A DNA stretch of 64,000 bases from Ceriagrion tenellum (GCA_963169105.1 OY720636.1:147087941-147151940); one strand, 5' to 3'. Counted from the stretch's first letter, positions 37,001 to 47,536 are shown. The notes: generated from the letters alone by a model not told the origin. Translations and numbers: made by a program.

Positions 37001-37600
37001 GACCTAGATTTTGGCATATTAAGTCATATAAAAATGTCATATCCCGCTGAAACATGGATCCGTTAAGAGAATTCAAATGTTGAATCATACCGAGAAAGTT
37101 GTTTCGATCCGAAGAAAATGAAACATTTCTGCTGAGTAACGCCGGTTACAGTCCCTTGTATAATTTGTAGAAGTTTTTTTTAGCAGTATTAATATTAAAA
37201 ATAATCCATCCTTTTCTTTGTATCACCATTTAATACTGTGATTTCATTTATCTCACAACTGCTTTACTTCACTGCGGAATAAAATACTTAGATTGTTTCC
37301 ATACGCAAGGTTTCCTTAAAAGTTTTCACAGAATTACCTCACACTTAACTAAAAAAAGCTTAGACTGCAACGCACCCGATGCTGCTGTTTTCGTTTAAAA
37401 TATTAAATAGCGTCAGAAATGAAAGCAGGAACTCTCTCTTCACCGCTCATAACAAACATTATGTCCTTGATTCTTCAATCGCAAGGATTGTTTCAAGAAA
37501 TTGAACGTGAAGACAGAAGCAGGGGCACTTGGGATGTTTTCTTCAAAAGATTAAAATAATGGCTGCTGAGTCGTCAGAAAAATCCTTTCTGTGGTGGGCT
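34020..37600. other. Unassigned spacer with a GC-richer part near 35.3-35.8 kb
   Basis: No recognisable protein or RNA gene. 35270-35770 is less AT-rich and has CpG-containing stretches, with an unrecognised minus-strand ORF (35457-35726). The rest is AT-rich DNA without structure I can name. Confidence 0.45.
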
Positions 37601-37615
37601 CTTTGACTATATCCG

Positions 37616-37803
37616 TAATTGTGCGAAGTTCCACAGAGAAAAAAATCATCCGTCTTGACCGGGATTCGAACCCGGATCCCCACAGGGGAAAAGGATGCCT
37701 TGGTAGCTTAACTGGCTAAAGCACTCGGCCGAAAATCGAGGGATCCGGGTTCGAATCCCGGTCAAGGCGGATGATTTTTTTCACAGTGGAATTTTGCACA
37801 ATT
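37616..37803 (+). repeat. Fold-back tRNA-derived SINE
   Basis: The right half contains a tRNA-like unit (37697-37768) followed by GGATGATTTTTTTCACAGTGG and TGCACAATT. The left half (37616-37680) is its near-exact inverse, starting ATTGTGCGAAGTTCCACAGA and continuing through CCGGGATTCGAACCCGG. The two arms therefore pair over about 60 bp, with the 5' part of the tRNA-like unit in the loop. Similar tails occur at 6.1, 6.4 and 39.3 kb, which defines a family. Confidence 0.75.
37697..37768 (+). tRNA. tRNA-Phe(GAA)-like cloverleaf, probably a SINE head
   Basis: All four stems can be drawn: acceptor GCCTTGG/TCAAGGC (seven pairs including one G-U), D stem GCTT/AAGC, anticodon stem CTCGG/TCGAG and T stem CCGGG/CCCGG with loop TTCGAAT. 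The seven-base anticodon loop CCGAAAA puts GAA at 37731-37733, but position 33 is C instead of the near-universal U. Together with the repeat family around it, this argues for a SINE head or a tRNA pseudogene. The fold is intact enough that a scanner may call it a tRNA. Confidence 0.45.
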
Positions 37804-39270
37804 GTGCATTACGGGTGACTCCGTAAAAGTGGAACTCCGTGGTTAGTCCCGGATAGCTTAAAATCTGTATATCCGTAATGTTGAGCAAAAATATGCGGAG
37901 CTAAGACACAGTACCTAACCATTGTCATTTGGTATGGATTACGGCGCCAAAAATGCAAGAATATAGCGCAGAAACAATGATGGCATTGAACGAGGAAACA
38001 TTGTAGTAACACACTCCATAAGAAATGCCCGGAGTCAGTATTTAAATGCTGACTTCATCATCAATCCCTAAAAAAGGAATTTAACTTGAATGAGGAGTAT
38101 ATAGCTATTGAGCAAATTTGAAATAAAAAAATCCCCTGATGCTACAGCTGCTGAACTACCAATTCATTTATTTGCATTCCTTCGTCTCTATCTTTATGAC
38201 CTTGAATAAAAATCGAATGCCTAGTTATTTGTGACAATCAATAACATACACGTCTCAAAACGCTCGACCTCGATTAAATTACCACGGCCGGACAGCCCAG
38301 GCTACTTTTGTCCATAGAGTCGGAGTCCGTTAATTAACTGCATTCACGTGCGAAATAAACATCAATTCCACACTCTCAGTTTCAATCAAGGATGGAAAAC
38401 ATCATGGAGCATTCCCGTATAGAAAAGTTTTTGACAATATTCTCCGACAGGTAAGACACAGGTAAGAACGAAGTAAAAAGAGAAAGGCTCTTAGAGCAGC
38501 AGCCTCTGGTCGGGTAAAAACATAGGTTTGAAAAGTAGGCAATGGGAAACAGAGTGCAAGATGGCTTCGGATGAAATTGAAAGGAAAAAATCAGATTAGA
38601 AATGGGAGGAAAATGATCCTATCAGTAAGTGACGAAGCACACACAAAAAATCCAACCCAAGGAAAGACGGAGGGATTTTGACTGTTATTCGTGTTTTAAG
38701 TGGTTTATCCATACAGTCGAAGTGAATGCTTATGAAAAAGACTAACTGTAGAGGTTAAAAATATAACCACTCAGACGGATTACTGCATTCCAGGGATCAT
38801 TGCCTGGATATTTCACACTCCTATGGCGAATGAATTTCAATATCCATTCGGAGAAATTTTGAAACCGAATCCTGGCACTAACTATGATAAGAGGGATAAA
38901 GATGAAGCTAGAAATATCAAGTACAGATGAATGGCAAATATTTTAAGAGACTATCTAAAATACTGGCAAAAAGTCAGTAAGCAAACAGAATATAGGTATG
39001 AAGATAAAGTATAATCCTCAATCCTTCACCCATATTTCCCAATAAAATGAAAATCAACCCTAAAGCCAAGAGTGACCTGGTGTATTACAAGCCCTGTAAA
39101 TCTACATCGGAGAAACAGGTCAGTATTTAAATAGCAGCGTTTTCAACCATATATTTACGTAGCAAACAAAAAATAGCCTGAGCTGTAGGTCAATGGATGA
39201 TAAACACTGCTTTGATTTTGATAGTTGTAGCATTCTAGCATACGAAATTAACAAGAAAAGTGCACGAAAG

Positions 39271-39372
39271 TGCAAATTCCACAGAGAAAAAAATCATTAG
39301 CCTTGACCAGTACTCGAACGCTCGATTTCCGGTCGAATGCTTTAGCTATTTAAGCTACGATTCACCACTGTT
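39271..39372 (-). repeat. tRNA-derived SINE, minus strand
   Basis: Read on the minus strand: TAGCTTAAATAGCTAAAGCATTCGACCGG..TCGAGCG (with interruptions) and CGAGTACTGGTCAAGG, followed by the family tail CTAATGATTTTTTTCTCTGTGG. It matches the 37.7-kb SINE with many substitutions, including a damaged B box. Confidence 0.6.
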
Positions 39373-39536
39373 TATTTATCAACACACATGCACATGATTC
39401 AAAATGCAATACTCATTGATTTTATCGTACAATTTATGGTTCGAATTCGTAAGAAGTCATTTTTATCAAATATATATTTATGAAATATGTAATTCGTCAC
39501 TGGCTTAAGTCTGTTTTTAAAAATGTGAGTAAGGAT

Positions 39537-41260
39537 TTAATAATTCGTATAAAATGAGATATTGATAAACGATGAGATAGGCCTAAAATCATTTAAATTA
39601 TTTGGTTTCGATACCATTGGGATTGAGGATATCACAGCAATGTTTTGACTGGCCGTAAGACGACTACTTACTTGGGTACGATTAAAAACACGAGTCCAAA
39701 TTGATAGTAAAGTATACCGATACGTGTTATAAAATTCATATGGTAATCTTTCTGAGCCGGATGATTTCCCTTTAGGGGCTGATTTCAAAACAATTTCTCC
39801 TTCTTTCATCCTCACAGCTATCTCGAAAACCTCCCTACTCTGTTGAGTAAGCTCTGGGAGGGCGGGAAGGGTGAGGCTCTTTCCACTGCTCATTACTATG
39901 GAATACCTGCCGATAGTGGTTGTAAGCATCCCGCTGAGTATCCTTCGACCTTCCTTCTTCCTTATAACAGGTTGAATGGGATGTATCATCCCTTCTTTCA
40001 TATTATATCGTTTTCCCTAACACCAACAGAGTCACGTGGTCCCGCGATTTGGAATATGTTTCTTTCTGCCAGTCGCTCAGTCAACAGTAGTTCATCCAAA
40101 GCTTTTCGGGACTTATATAATGTTCCGATAAAATTTATTAAATACTCTTTTATCTCCTTCAGGGTGAATTGCCGTGTAATCTTTTAAAATGATAATTCCC
40201 ACCATAACTTAATGTCATCATTGCATGCTGGTTGGGCATTCTATTTTTTCCGATGGGTTCACGGAGTTCCTCTTTGCGAAAGATCCGAATGATCATACGC
40301 CATTCTGTGCGTTTATAATACGACCTATATAAGCCGGGAAACGGAGTGATTATTTATGCAGTAACGGCACAGTGATTGGAGAATGAAACAGGCTTCCTTT
40401 AAAAGCGAGTTACACCTTTCCTTAGCTCTCTTGAGGTAATCGAGAAGGGTTTTGGATATGGCAGTTGTCACGGTAAAACCTGGAGGACTGTGGGAAAAGG
40501 TATAACAGAGAGAGAGAGAGAGAGATTAAAGAGTCAATCAGATAACTGAAGGTCTAACTTGTACGGTAGCATAGCCTCTCTCTTTGGGAACAGCTGTCAT
40601 CTTTCCTGTATATACAGTTAAAATCTCCTGCTAGGGTGGTCTTCCCTATAAAGGATTTAAGATATGGAGCCAGTGTTTCATGCAAACATTTTTCCCTGAG
40701 AATCCGATCCTTTTCTCCGGGTACAGCATAAATATAAATTACATGTGTATATTGGATTCTGATGGACATGTTGCATCCTAAACCATGACGTCCAATACGC
40801 ACAATTAATAGTTCATTACGCAAGAAGAAGGCGGCGACTCTATCGCTTGTGCTATTGTTGATTATTGTTTGGAATTCATTTATATCCCGTGGGAGGTTCC
40901 TTTGATTTCCTGCAGCAATAAGTTATCTATTCGTTCGATTATTATGCATTGCTCAAAAATGCGTATTTTTAGAACGCTTGAAAGTTCCGCAATGTTTATT
41001 GATCTTTCACAAATTAAAAATGTTTAGTATCATGAGCCAAATACTTTGTAACTATCACCTGGTATCAACTCACGTTCTTTCTGATGGTGTCGTCCTCTGA
41101 TATCCTCTTTGATTCCAGGCTGCCACGTTGAGAACCATTCGCAGACCATTGCGTTTGCGATCCCGTTTCAGTTGGCCTTCCCTTCCACTGTCTATGAAGG
41201 ATGATGTGTCATCACCTGATTTATGGCAGAATGTTGTCCTTGGGGCTGGTGGAGTCATGA
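39537..41260 (-). pseudogene. L1/Tx1-like non-LTR retrotransposon relic: endonuclease and 5' part of reverse transcriptase
   Basis: Reading leftward, 41258-41070 may be the leader into the endonuclease. 40823-40554 then contains YIYAVPGEKDR and LAGDFNCI (GDFN at 40628-40617), blocks typical of APE-like nucleases of the L1/Tx1 type. The segment 40001-39537 holds the start of the reverse transcriptase with PKGKSSGSERLPYEFYN, IAVISSIPMVSKP and DFRPIS. The catalytic YxDD part is missing, so the copy is truncated downstream. Several frame breaks occur between blocks, and a GA microsatellite lies at 40508-40525. It is on the opposite strand to the relic at 47.7-49.6 kb. Confidence 0.7.
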
Positions 41261-41299
41261 CTCGAGAAGTTCCGGGTACAGCTTCTTTAATAGCTAGTA

Positions 41300-41990
41300 G
41301 CCCGAGTGTATTAGAAAGCTAAAAGGATTTCTCAGGCAGGAAGACGAATTCAAAGTAGTTGATGGTAATCTCTATATTTTCACAAAAAAATGCGAGAGTG
41401 CCTGATCACACGTTGTACCATACTTCTGGTCAACGTCTGCTGTGGCGATATTGCTTACAAACGGAAAAGAAAGCATACAAAATAGTTCCTCTTGATATCG
41501 TGACATCAAAGGTGGAGAAATACAGCAGCAGACGATCGGAAGAGTATCCATCCGCCTGACGCCACACGAAGCAAGCTCCTTTAAGTCCATGAAGAGCTGC
41601 ATTGTACCCGAATTCCACTTCCAACAAGTGCAGAAACCATTATCTGACCTGAAGGAGTCTATTTCGCGAGCGGCTCCTTCAAAGTGGTTCGGGTGAATGT
41701 GAACATTGTCCCTGTGGACTTCCCTCAAATCGCCTGCGTTCGCTGTCAACTTCACTGCTTTTGCTGTTTCCTCATTCTCGTAAAATTACTTCCGCGCCTT
41801 ACCCAGGGTGGACACCACCTTCCTTATCTGTTGGCCACTGTGCCAAACCTCCTTCTCCTTTTTCTCTCTCATCCTGATTCTCTTTCATCCGAACAACTTA
41901 CAGTTAGTGTCTCCATCTGCGTGCCTTGTCGACCAACTATCTATTCCATGAACTTGTTTTTCTCTCTTGTAAAATTTATAGGAGAAAGTT
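41300..41990. other. Probable upstream part of a non-LTR element, unresolved
   Basis: Minus-strand ORF 41372-41755 (127 codons) and plus-strand ORF 41684-42001 overlap without recognisable domains. The last bases on the plus strand run into the CTGAGTATTAATGT target duplication and, beyond the Penelope element, into plus-strand endonuclease coding. At least the right part therefore belongs to the plus-strand L1-like relic. The minus ORF might be ORF1 of the neighbouring minus-strand relic. Confidence 0.35.
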
Positions 41991-42004
41991 CTGAGTATTA
42001 ATGT
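41991..42004 (+). repeat. Target-site duplication, left copy (outer Penelope element)
   Basis: CTGAGTATTAATGT, 14 bp, is repeated exactly at 47670-47683. The two copies flank the outer Penelope-like element exactly at its homology boundaries. Confidence 0.85.
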
Positions 42005-42586
42005 GGGAGAATTTAAAACACTTAGTAATATTCCACAAAGATTTATTTTCCTAACCGGTTTCAACGTCGACGCGTCATTTTCAAGGGTACAATTCTCAAA
42101 GTTCTTAGGAGGTGCGCCACATATATATCAAATTCTTAAAGGGGGAGAGGGGAGGTTTAAGTAAAAAGGGGGGGAGGAACGGGGGGGATAGGGAGGGAGG
42201 GTGAGGGTATTGCGAGGAAGCAACCGTCAAGGTGAAGGAAGGGGCTGTGGGTGTAGCACAGAGGTGAACGGAGAATATTTAAAAACAGAAGTCATTTAAA
42301 AGCACAACATCAGGGACACCTTGTGTCATACAAATTTCAAAACTCTCTAAAAAGTCCAGTTTTAAACCTTTGTCAATAACATGTAAACCCTTAGGTTTAA
42401 AAGTACATTGGTGACCAGTTTCAATTAGATGCTTAGCAAAACCTGATTTTGGGTCATTATTAAGTATATAGTTAATATGTTCTTTCGCTCTGGTAGCAAA
42501 TTTGCGACCAGTTGGACCTACATAAACACCATTGGATCCTTCACACTCTAATGAGTACACACCACACTTTTCCAGAATGATCATCT
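42005..42586 (-). repeat. Inverted 5' copy of the Penelope 3' region, including a GIY-YIG fragment
   Basis: The reverse complement of 47042-47625. On the minus strand, 42584-42279 encodes the same GIY-YIG C-terminus (CGVYSLECEGSN, VYVGPTGRK, then RAKEHIN) ending in LLNDFCF. It differs from the 3' copy at several residues (for example PTGRK against QTGHK) and in the 3' UTR. This is the inverted terminal segment that many Penelope-like insertions carry. Confidence 0.9.
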
Positions 42587-42611
42587 AGTGATGAAATTAA
42601 TTTTTTTAATA

Positions 42612-42744
42612 ATTGTACCCTTGAAAATGACGCGTCAGCGTTGAAACCGGTTGGGAAAATAAATCTTTGAGGAATATTACTAAGTGTTTTAAATTCTCCC
42701 AAGTTATGTCATTCCACCAAGTAGAGCCGTCAACAGTTGAAATA
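42612..42744 (+). repeat. Left direct terminal repeat (pseudo-LTR) of outer Penelope element
   Basis: Begins ATTGTACCCTTGAAAATGAC and ends CAACAGTTGAAATA. It matches 47537-47669 with scattered substitutions. The inner stretch ATGACGCGTCAGCGTTGAAACC (CGC/GCG stem followed by GAAA) resembles a degraded hammerhead core, lacking the leading CTGATGA. Confidence 0.85.
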
Positions 42745-44037
42745 TTACGCAAGGCTAGTATGCCAGAATCGGCTCGTTTCTTCTTGAAGTTATCAATATT
42801 GTTTCGAGTGGCCAGCTTGAACATCTATTTTAACAACAAGTGCCTGAAATTGGGAGTAGTGTCTAATTATGTCCACATCACAACGAGATCTACCTCTACC
42901 TCAGCAATTGCAGCCGTGGATGCAGCGAAGAGACTGCGGATAAGGAAGGAGCTGAAATACTGGTTCGCAAGGAGGGACGCCCTTTCCCACTACTTGTACC
43001 TGATCCACCTGCGGATGGCCAACAATGTAATCTGGTACCAGTGGATCCTCATCCAAGACTCAGTGAAATCCATTGTGAGTAGAGTGGCATTTAAGAAGAC
43101 CCTGGTGCTACGTAAAAAACTCATAAAATTGTGCACAAAGCAGTTACAACCGAAAAAGCGTCTCCCTCAACCTAAACCTAAAAATGTTTATCCGCGAGTG
43201 CTCAATTTATCCTCACACAGTTTTTTCTAGTGATGAAATGAATCTCTTAAATAATGATTATAAATACGCACCCAAACTACCAATTAGACCCAGAGGTATC
43301 ACTAACCTCTTGGCTGACTGTGACGTGGCCTTACGTAAAGAGTCACTAGGTAAAAAACAAGAAATAGCCGACATAATCAAAAATAACCTTTGTGAACTCC
43401 AGTATCCACTTGCTCACTCGGATAAAAAACTGATTACAAACATAAAAACCTCTGCGGAAAATTTTAATTTTTACGAAAGCCGACAAAGGAAACACTTTAG
43501 TGATTCTAAATAAGACTGACTATGTGACGAAGTGTGAAAAGTTTATTTCCGAAAACGGTTTTACTGTACTGAATAAAGATCCAACGACCAGTTTTCAACA
43601 ATCCCTCAAGTCTGCATTAAATAAATGCAGTGTTCTTCTTCCCCAGAGAGAAAAATGGTGCCTAGTGAAAATGAACCCCCTACCTTCCAGAATGTACGGC
43701 CTTCCAAAAACACATAAAACAGACATTCCTATTCGACCAGTGATTTCCCACGTTACCGCACCGGCGCATCTATTGTCCACGAATCTGAATATTCTTCTAA
43801 GGAATTTGTCCTCATTCAAATCCACTTATGGTATTCAAAACTCTAAGGACCTAGCCAACAAAATAGTAGATGTCACACCCCCCTCAAACGCGAAACTTGT
43901 ATCTTTTGCCGAATGCAATTTGTTTACGTCCATCACGGCCAAGGAATCCATCGGTGTAGCCACCTCCTGGTTAAGAAGAGTCAAGTGTGGAGACCTTATC
44001 AACGACTTCCACCAACTTCTAACCTTGTGCATCGAAC
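42745..44037 (+). pseudogene. Outer Penelope protein, N-terminal and first half of reverse transcriptase
   Basis: Frame 1 to about 43226 gives a basic N-terminal region (AKRLRIRKELKYW, then FARRDALSHYL) and VLNLSSHSF. A frameshift in the T-run at 43221-43226 moves to frame 2 (SSDEMNLLNNDYKYAPKLPI). A second near 43465-43475 moves to frame 3, where KADKGNTLVILNK, then RMYGLPKTHK and RPVISHVTAP follow, typical of Penelope reverse transcriptases. The motif-A region reads LVSFAECNLFTSI, with the catalytic aspartate position changed. The frame is cut at NYFL (44037-44050) by the inner element and resumes at 46298. Confidence 0.85.
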
Positions 44038-44050
44038 AGAATTATTTCCT
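44038..44050 (+). repeat. Target-site duplication, left copy (inner element)
   Basis: AGAATTATTTCCT, 13 bp, repeated exactly at 46296-46308. It lies within the outer element's reverse transcriptase coding. Confidence 0.85.
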
Positions 44051-44106
44051 ATTAATGTTGCTCTTTTCAGGTATTTCCGTCGCGTGTTTGGTTTTTTCGA
44101 CAACAG
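44051..44106 (+). repeat. Left terminal inverted repeat of inner Penelope element
   Basis: Starts ATTAATGTTGCTCTTTTCAG and ends TTTTTTCGACAACAG. It is the exact reverse complement of 46202-46257. Confidence 0.9.
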
Positions 44107-44130
44107 AAGAAAGCGAAACTTCTGTCTTCC

Positions 44131-46104
44131 TTGACATTCCTTCTACGTTGCAGAGATTCGAACACGATACCACCATGTGTAATGCTGAAACATCATCTTC
44201 ATACAGCAGCCGCCCAGAGAATACTTCGACGGGCAAGTTTTTCACTCCTTCGGGAGCGAGTACATTATACCCGTTATGAACATAGCCGTGTGTCGAAAGA
44301 ACTGTACTACTTACATTTAGAGCTAAGCTCGACCTTGGAAAAAGTGGATTGGGATACAGTCGATGAGATTACACATTTTGTATCCTCTATTACCTACAAT
44401 TCTTCGAAAGAAACTCAGACAAAGAAGTTCAATAGACTCCACCAGAAGCAACACCCTGTGCATTCTCGTCCTAAAAAAGACCTAACGGTAATCAATCTAA
44501 CAGACCTTTCACTGAGTAGAGATGCTCATTCTATATTATCGAAAGGCCTCAACTTTGCGTTGACCCCAAGAGAGATACCAAAAGAGAATATTATCACGGG
44601 AGTTGAAGATGCCGTCCGGAAGCTGCCAAAAAAGGTAGCTAATGAAATAAGGGAAGACGTTTCTCAGATTCTCCGGAGAGCAAGACCACCAAGGCCAAAC
44701 ACGACTTCGGCGGAACGCAAAGCCCTCAACGACCTGCGTAATAACAACGAAATCCTAATATTACCAGCAGACAAGGGTAATGCAACTGTCGTAATGAAGA
44801 AAAAGGACTACAATATCAAAATTACTGAACTTTTAAGTGATAGCACCTACACTAAGTTAAAGAGTGATCCCACCACAAGGATAGAACGCCTGGTCAAAGA
44901 GAGAATCAAAGGATCATCGATACCGTTGGAAGATCGGAAGAAATTGATTCTATCCGCAGCCAAATCTCCTCGCTTCTATGGACTCCCAAAAATACATAAG
45001 GAGGGAGTCCCCCTCAGGCCAATAGTGAGCAATATCGATGCGCCGACCTAAAACCTGGCACAATACCTTGCACGGGCTCTCCAGCCCTTCACCGGGAGAA
45101 CTAACTCTTTTGTACAGAACTCAATGGATTTCACGCGGATTATTAAGAATACCAAAATCAGCGAAGGAGATATATTAGTAAGTTTTGATATCGTTTCCTT
45201 ATTCACAAATGTGCCCATCAATGAATCCATCCAACTCATCAAAAATCTTATTAACGAAGGACTACCAAAATATTTCCCAGACCTCACAGAATTCTGCCTC
45301 AAAAATGCATATTTCCTTTGGAATGGAATCTGGTACCAACAAAACGAAGGTGCCGCCATGGGATCACCCCTCTCCCCAGTGGTAGCAAACATTTTCATGG
45401 AGAATTTTGAGCAGAAGGCATTAGAGTCCTATCACAAGAAACCATCACTTTGGATCCGATATGTTGATGACACATTCGTCGTATGGCCACACGGGAAAGA
45501 AGAACTCGTGCTTTTTCTGGAACACCTTAATCAGCAGAATCCCGCCATAAAATTCACGATGGAGATTGAAGAGAACGGCTGCCTACCATTCTTAGATGTT
45601 TTGGTGAGTAAGAAACCAGATGGAAGCCTTGGTCATGCATTATATAGAAAGAAAACCCACACAGATCGGTATTTGGATGCAAAATCGCACCATCATCCCG
45701 CCCATGAGAACTCTCTAATCAACACCTTAGTTCATCGTGCCTACAGTATTTCAGACACCGAATCTCTTCCCTCAGAGAAGCAACATTTAATCTTAGCGCT
45801 AGAGAAGAATGGATACCCTAGGCATATAGTCCTTTTAAGGACCGCAAGGAAAGAAAAGGAATTGGCGGAAGCAAATGATCTAATGATAAACAGAACCAAA
45901 GAAAGACCTAAAGAAAAGCCAGCTGCATATGCCACAATTCCATACATCGCAGGGACGGCACAAAAGATTAGTAGGCTCCTTCGGAAGTATGGTATAGTGA
46001 ATATGGTATAGTATAGTGAGGATGGATACCCACTTGCCTCAACCTGGGAGAGAGTGGTGAAACCACAACGAGGAGCGTGCAATCGAGACACCCTATGGTC
46101 CTAG
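44131..46104 (+). pseudogene. Inner Penelope reverse transcriptase, single frame with two stops, GIY-YIG deleted
   Basis: One frame runs the whole length (658 codons). The N-terminus has FLLRCRDSN, a conserved start region of this family, then NLTDLSLSRDAHSILSKGL, PADKGNATVVMKKKDY, FYGLPKIHKEGVPLRPIVSN, SFDIVSLFTNVP (motif A), GAAMGSPLSPVVANIFME (motif B) and YVDD (45460-45471, motif C). A TAA at 45049-45051 replaces the tyrosine codon usual after DAPT. After RLLRKYGIVNMV a TAG (46009-46011) occurs. The same frame then continues directly with EDGYPLASTWERVV, the normal extreme C-terminus, to a TAG at 46102-46104. The GIY-YIG domain that should lie between is absent. Confidence 0.9.
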
Positions 46105-46201
46105 ATGTACTAGCAACGCAATACATAACAACGAAAATAAATAATAACAATTACAAAAATGTCCAACGGACCTGAAGACGCCCCCAGGAAGAGGGGAGAA
46201 A

Positions 46202-46257
46202 CTGTTGTCGAAAAAACCAAACACGCGACGGAAATACCTGAAAAGAGCAACATTAAT
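46202..46257 (-). repeat. Right terminal inverted repeat of inner Penelope element
   Basis: Exact reverse complement of 44051-44106, followed by AATTATAAGAGTCGCGGAAG and an A-rich run up to the target duplication. Confidence 0.9.
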
Positions 46258-46295
46258 AATTATAAGAGTCGCGGAAGCCTTCAAAGAAAAAAAAA

Positions 46296-46308
46296 AGAAT
46301 TATTTCCT
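46296..46308 (+). repeat. Target-site duplication, right copy (inner element)
   Basis: AGAATTATTTCCT, identical to 44038-44050. Confidence 0.85.
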
Positions 46309-47350
46309 GTTTAACGGGAAATATTACAAACAAAAACACGGCCTCAGCATGGGCTCCCCGCTCTCCCCTATACTTGCAGACATGTTTATGGATTCTTTAG
46401 AAAATAACCTCTTCAATTCAAACCATCCACTGTTAAAGAATGTTGTATATTATTATAGATATGTAGATGATGTTATTTGTTCATGGACAGGAAGCCGCAG
46501 ACAATTAGAACCGTTTTTAGCCTTTTTAAACTCCCGACACGAAGCCATCAAATTCACGATGGAATTGGGTAATAGTAAAATTAATTATTTAGACCTAACA
46601 CTTTCTAATGATACAAATCAACATTTCTTTACAATATATCGAAAGGACACATACTCGGACGTAATCATTCCGAGTAATTCTTTTCACAACCACAGCCACA
46701 AATTTGCAGGCACATATTCTATGATAAACCGGCTAATATCTATCCCCCTATCGGACTCCTCCTACCAAGAGGAACTAAAAACAATAAAAATGATCACCGA
46801 AAGTAATGGCTATAACTGTTCTCTTGTGCAAAAACTATGAGACAAGCAATTAAAACGGAAAACAATTTCTCTTTTGTCAACCCTCGACAGAATAAGCCCA
46901 GACAAACCCAATAAATGGAGTAAACTCCCATTTTTAGGGGCATTAACTCACAAAATAACGAGTCACATCCAGGACGACAGGTTAAGAATAGGGTACTATA
47001 ACCCAGTGACGTTAGGAAAACTCCTTTTCAACTCCAAGGACAAGATGGACATTCTGGAAAAGTGTGTGGTGTACTCATTAGAGTGTGAAGGATCCAATAG
47101 TATTTATGTTGGTCAAACTGGTCACAAATTTGCTACCAGAGCGAAAGAACATATGAACTATATATTTAATAATGACCCAAAATCAGGTTTTGCTAAGCAT
47201 CTAATTGAAACTGGTCACCAATGTACTTTTAAACCTAAGGGTTTACATGTTATTGACAAAGGTTTAAAACTGGACTTTTTAGAGAGTTTTGAAATTTGTA
47301 TGACACAAGGTGTCCCTGATGTTGTGCTTTTAAATGACTTCTGTTTTTAA
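46298..47350 (+). pseudogene. Outer Penelope protein, second half: RT motifs B-C and GIY-YIG endonuclease
   Basis: After the inner insertion the frame resumes at NYFLFNGKYYKQKHG, then GLSMGSPLSPILADMFMD (motif B) and YYRYVDDVICSW with YVDD at 46460-46471 (motif C). A TGA at 46838-46840 interrupts it. Around it the neighbouring frame also reads plausibly, so a frameshift pair may be involved. The frame is open again from 46874 to 47350 with LPFLGALTHKI, RIGYYNPVTLGKLL and a GIY-YIG domain: VVYSLEC (47066-47086), IYVGQTG (47102-47122), then KFATRAKEH and SGFAKHLIETGH. GIY-YIG nucleases nick DNA to prime insertion in Penelope-like elements. Confidence 0.9.
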
Positions 47351-47536
47351 ATATTCTCCGTTCACCTCTGTGCTACACCCACAGCCCCTTCCTTCACCTT
47401 GACGGTTGCTTCCTCGCAATACCCTCACCCTCCCTCCCTATCCCCCCCCGTTCCTCCCCCCCTTTTTACTTAAACCTCCCCTCTCCCCCTTTAAGAATTT
47501 GATATATATGTGGTGCACCTCCTAAGAACTTTGAGA

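Larger units (their letters stand above)
44051..46295 (+). mobile_element. Inner Penelope-like element, nested, lacking GIY-YIG core
   Basis: About 2.25 kb inserted into the outer element. Its ends are perfect 56-bp inverted repeats (44051-44106 and 46202-46257). The right one is followed by a 38-bp A-rich tail before the duplicated target. The encoded protein differs strongly from the outer element (separate lineage), sharing only Penelope family motifs. The element has one stop within the reverse transcriptase and a second at the site where its endonuclease domain is missing. Confidence 0.9.

Noticed and set aside
40508..40525. GA-repeat as a functional GAGA element
   Set aside because: Simple (GA)n tract inside a transposon relic; no promoter context.
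41684..42001. 105-codon plus-strand membrane-like ORF
   Set aside because: Pyrimidine-rich translation gives Leu/Ser/Phe runs. It ends inside the Penelope boundary, so it is not a coherent gene.
45048..46091. Minus-strand ORFs over the inner Penelope element
   Set aside because: Antisense shadows of the reverse transcriptase frame.
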